Source: an uncultured bacterium | Lineage (GTDB): Bacteria > Actinomycetota > Coriobacteriia > Coriobacteriales > Coriobacteriaceae | Length of the DNA stretch: 6,163 bases | Assembly (NCBI GenBank): GCA_905216175.1 | Contig: CAJMSV010000098.1 | Location: 1-6,163 of the forward strand | Direction: 5' to 3' | In this document: piece after piece, positions 5,014-6,163 of the stretch | How positions within the stretch are numbered: position 1 is the stretch's first letter | How the letters are laid out: every line of letters starts with the position of its first letter | Program-made: the position numbers and the translations under genes | Notes under the pieces: model-generated | The model's database searches: none | Seen by the model: only the letters and a program-made list of their open reading frames with translations | What the model was told of the DNA's origin: nothing

Positions 5014-6163
5014 TTACGCGGCGCCCGAACGATGCCGCCATATGGATTGTACGATACCCACCGTCAGCAGCTGAATCATCATCGAAGACGAACCGAAGCT
5101 AATAAATGGGAGCGGAATACCGGTAATCGGCATCATGCCGATGCACATGCCGATATTTTCGAAGGTCTGGAACGCCCACATGCCAACGATGCCCACACAC
5201 GAAAGACGCAAAAACAGTGACTCACACTTAAAGGCCACGCGAATCGTCGAAAAGATCAGCAGCACATAGAGGCACAGGAGCAAAAAGGAACCGCAAAAGC
5301 CAAAGGTCTCGGACAGGAAGGCGAAGACGAAGTCGGTGTGGAACTCAGGCAGAAAGCCGCCGGCCGACTGCGTCGCATGGCCCAAACCCTTACCAAAGAA
5401 GCCGCCCGAGCCAACGGCAATAAGCGACTGCTGCAGGTTGTAGGCATCGTCCGAATCGGCATTATCGGGGTCGATAAAGACCGTCAGACGGTTCATCTGA
5501 TACTGCTTGATGAGCACATCGTGGCCGAGCAGCGAATCAAAGACCGAATCGAGCGCCAGGACGAGGGCCACCAGGCCCACGAGCAGGGCCAGGGTCGACA
5601 GCACCCATTCGCGGCGTGCACCGCTCATGCAGATGACGATGGCACCCGAAACCAGCACGACAAGGCCCGAGCCCAGGTCGCCCATGGCAACGACGGCCAA
5701 AAACGGAATGGACAGCATGCCGCAGAGCTTGACGTAGTCGCGAACGGTATCGATGCGACCGTTATACTGCGAGCCAAGCGTAGCAATAAAGAAAATGGTG
5801 ATGAGCTTGGCAAGCTCAACCGGCTGGAATGTCAAGCCGATACCGGGAATCTTGATCCAGCCCGTCATGCCCAGACCGCCCGTATAGGACAGGCCCGGAA
5901 TCTTGGGCGAGAAGATCACGATCAGGTCGATGACGAGCAACGCCGTCGAGAAATTGGAAATACCGCGCAGGTCGGTACGCCAGACCAACACCGCCAGCAC
6001 CGCCCCGATGCCGATTCCCAGCAGATGGCGTGAGAACGAGGCATCGGCCTTAAACTGCGAAGCCGACCAGATGATGATGGCACCGTAGGCGACGAGCGCC
6101 ACAGTAGCCACGAGCACACCGATATGCACCTTTTGGCGAAATGTGCCGCGCGAGGCCGAAAGT
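5014..6163 (-). CDS. rodA: RodA, SEDS-family peptidoglycan polymerase (N-terminus cut by window edge)
   Basis: RodA is the membrane glycosyltransferase that polymerises lipid II into glycan strands for side-wall growth, working with a class B PBP. 382 residues are visible, with about ten hydrophobic segments. Counting from the GTG at 6127-6129 as residue 1: GWIKI at 90-94, FQPVELAKL at 101-109, DLGSG at 151-155, the large periplasmic loop ending in GSGGFFGKGLG (240-250) and FLPEFHTDFVFAFLSE (259-274) with the likely catalytic Asp at 266, then NIGMCIGMMPITGIPLPFISFGSSS (325-349). GKGLG-ATQS and NIGM-PITG favour RodA over FtsW. The GTG has no spaced Shine-Dalgarno, and the frame stays open upstream (LSASRGTFRQK), so the real start lies beyond the edge. 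The last motif reads SFGSSS where SYGGSS is usual. First visible gene of the rodA-DUF697-radical SAM-DUF2344 cluster. Confidence 0.93.
   Translation of the reverse strand, partial: LSASRGTFRQKVHIGVLVATVALVAYGAIIIWSASQFKADASFSRHLLGIGIGAVLAVLVWRTDLRGISNFSTALLVIDLIVIFSPKIPGLSYTGGLGMTGWIKIPGIGLTFQPVELAKLITIFFIATLGSQYNGRIDTVRDYVKLCGMLSIPFLAVVAMGDLGSGLVVLVSGAIVICMSGARREWVLSTLALLVGLVALVLALDSVFDSLLGHDVLIKQYQMNRLTVFIDPDNADSDDAYNLQQSLIAVGSGGFFGKGLGHATQSAGGFLPEFHTDFVFAFLSETFGFCGSFLLLCLYVLLIFSTIRVAFKCESLFLRLSCVGIVGMWAFQTFENIGMCIGMMPITGIPLPFISFGSSSMMIQLLTVGIVQSIWRHRSGAA

Noticed and set aside
4279..5220. 313-codon plus-strand frame spanning the DUF697-like gene and the end of rodA
   Set aside because: It crosses two real genes and their junction on the opposite strand, and its His/Arg-rich translation matches nothing I recognise.
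5338..6033. 231-codon plus-strand frame opposite rodA
   Set aside because: Gln/Arg/His-rich translation opposite a hydrophobic membrane protein, a typical antisense artefact.
6127..6129. GTG as the rodA start codon
   Set aside because: Its only purine-rich stretch (AAAAGG) abuts the codon with no spacing, and the reading frame continues open to the window edge, so the true start is most likely outside.

Overview
This window is a compact, seven-gene, single-strand block: every supported gene reads on the minus strand. The gene content and order (rodA, then a DUF697-like protein, a radical SAM protein and its DUF2344 partner, then rplU, rpmA and obgE) match a neighbourhood common in Clostridia and early-branching Actinobacteria. 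The high GC content, the Actinobacteria-like L27 without an N-terminal extension, and the missing prp and rng genes point to a Coriobacteriia gut-type organism such as Collinsella. That placement is inference from gene order and sequence style, not a database result.

Reading in the direction of transcription (high to low coordinates), the right part (about 6163-5014) carries most of RodA, the SEDS peptidoglycan polymerase of the elongasome, cut by the window edge. Next (4995-4066) is a protein whose C-terminal half looks like DUF697 and whose N-terminal half resembles a Rossmann or GTPase-like fold with no P-loop. It is followed by a TIGR03960-type radical SAM protein (4055-2178, TTG start) overlapping by four bases a TIGR03936/DUF2344 protein (2181-1369). 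The four genes are separated by 17, 10 and -4 bases, so they are probably co-transcribed and partly translationally coupled.

A near-consensus sigma-70 type promoter lies at the end of the DUF2344 gene. Its -35 box overlaps that gene's stop codon, and it should drive rplU (L21) and rpmA (L27). After rpmA comes a strong intrinsic-terminator-like hairpin with a U-run, only 16 bases upstream of the TTG start of obgE, the ribosome-assembly GTPase (550 to the left edge, incomplete). A second, weaker hairpin could pair the whole obgE Shine-Dalgarno sequence with the terminator's own tail. This rpmA-obgE junction is the most testable regulatory feature.

Together the window links cell-wall elongation (RodA) to ribosome large-subunit proteins and assembly (L21, L27, Obg) through a conserved but functionally uncharacterised radical SAM pair. 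No RNA genes, mobile elements, CRISPR arrays or large repeats were seen. No gene-free stretch exceeds 85 bases.
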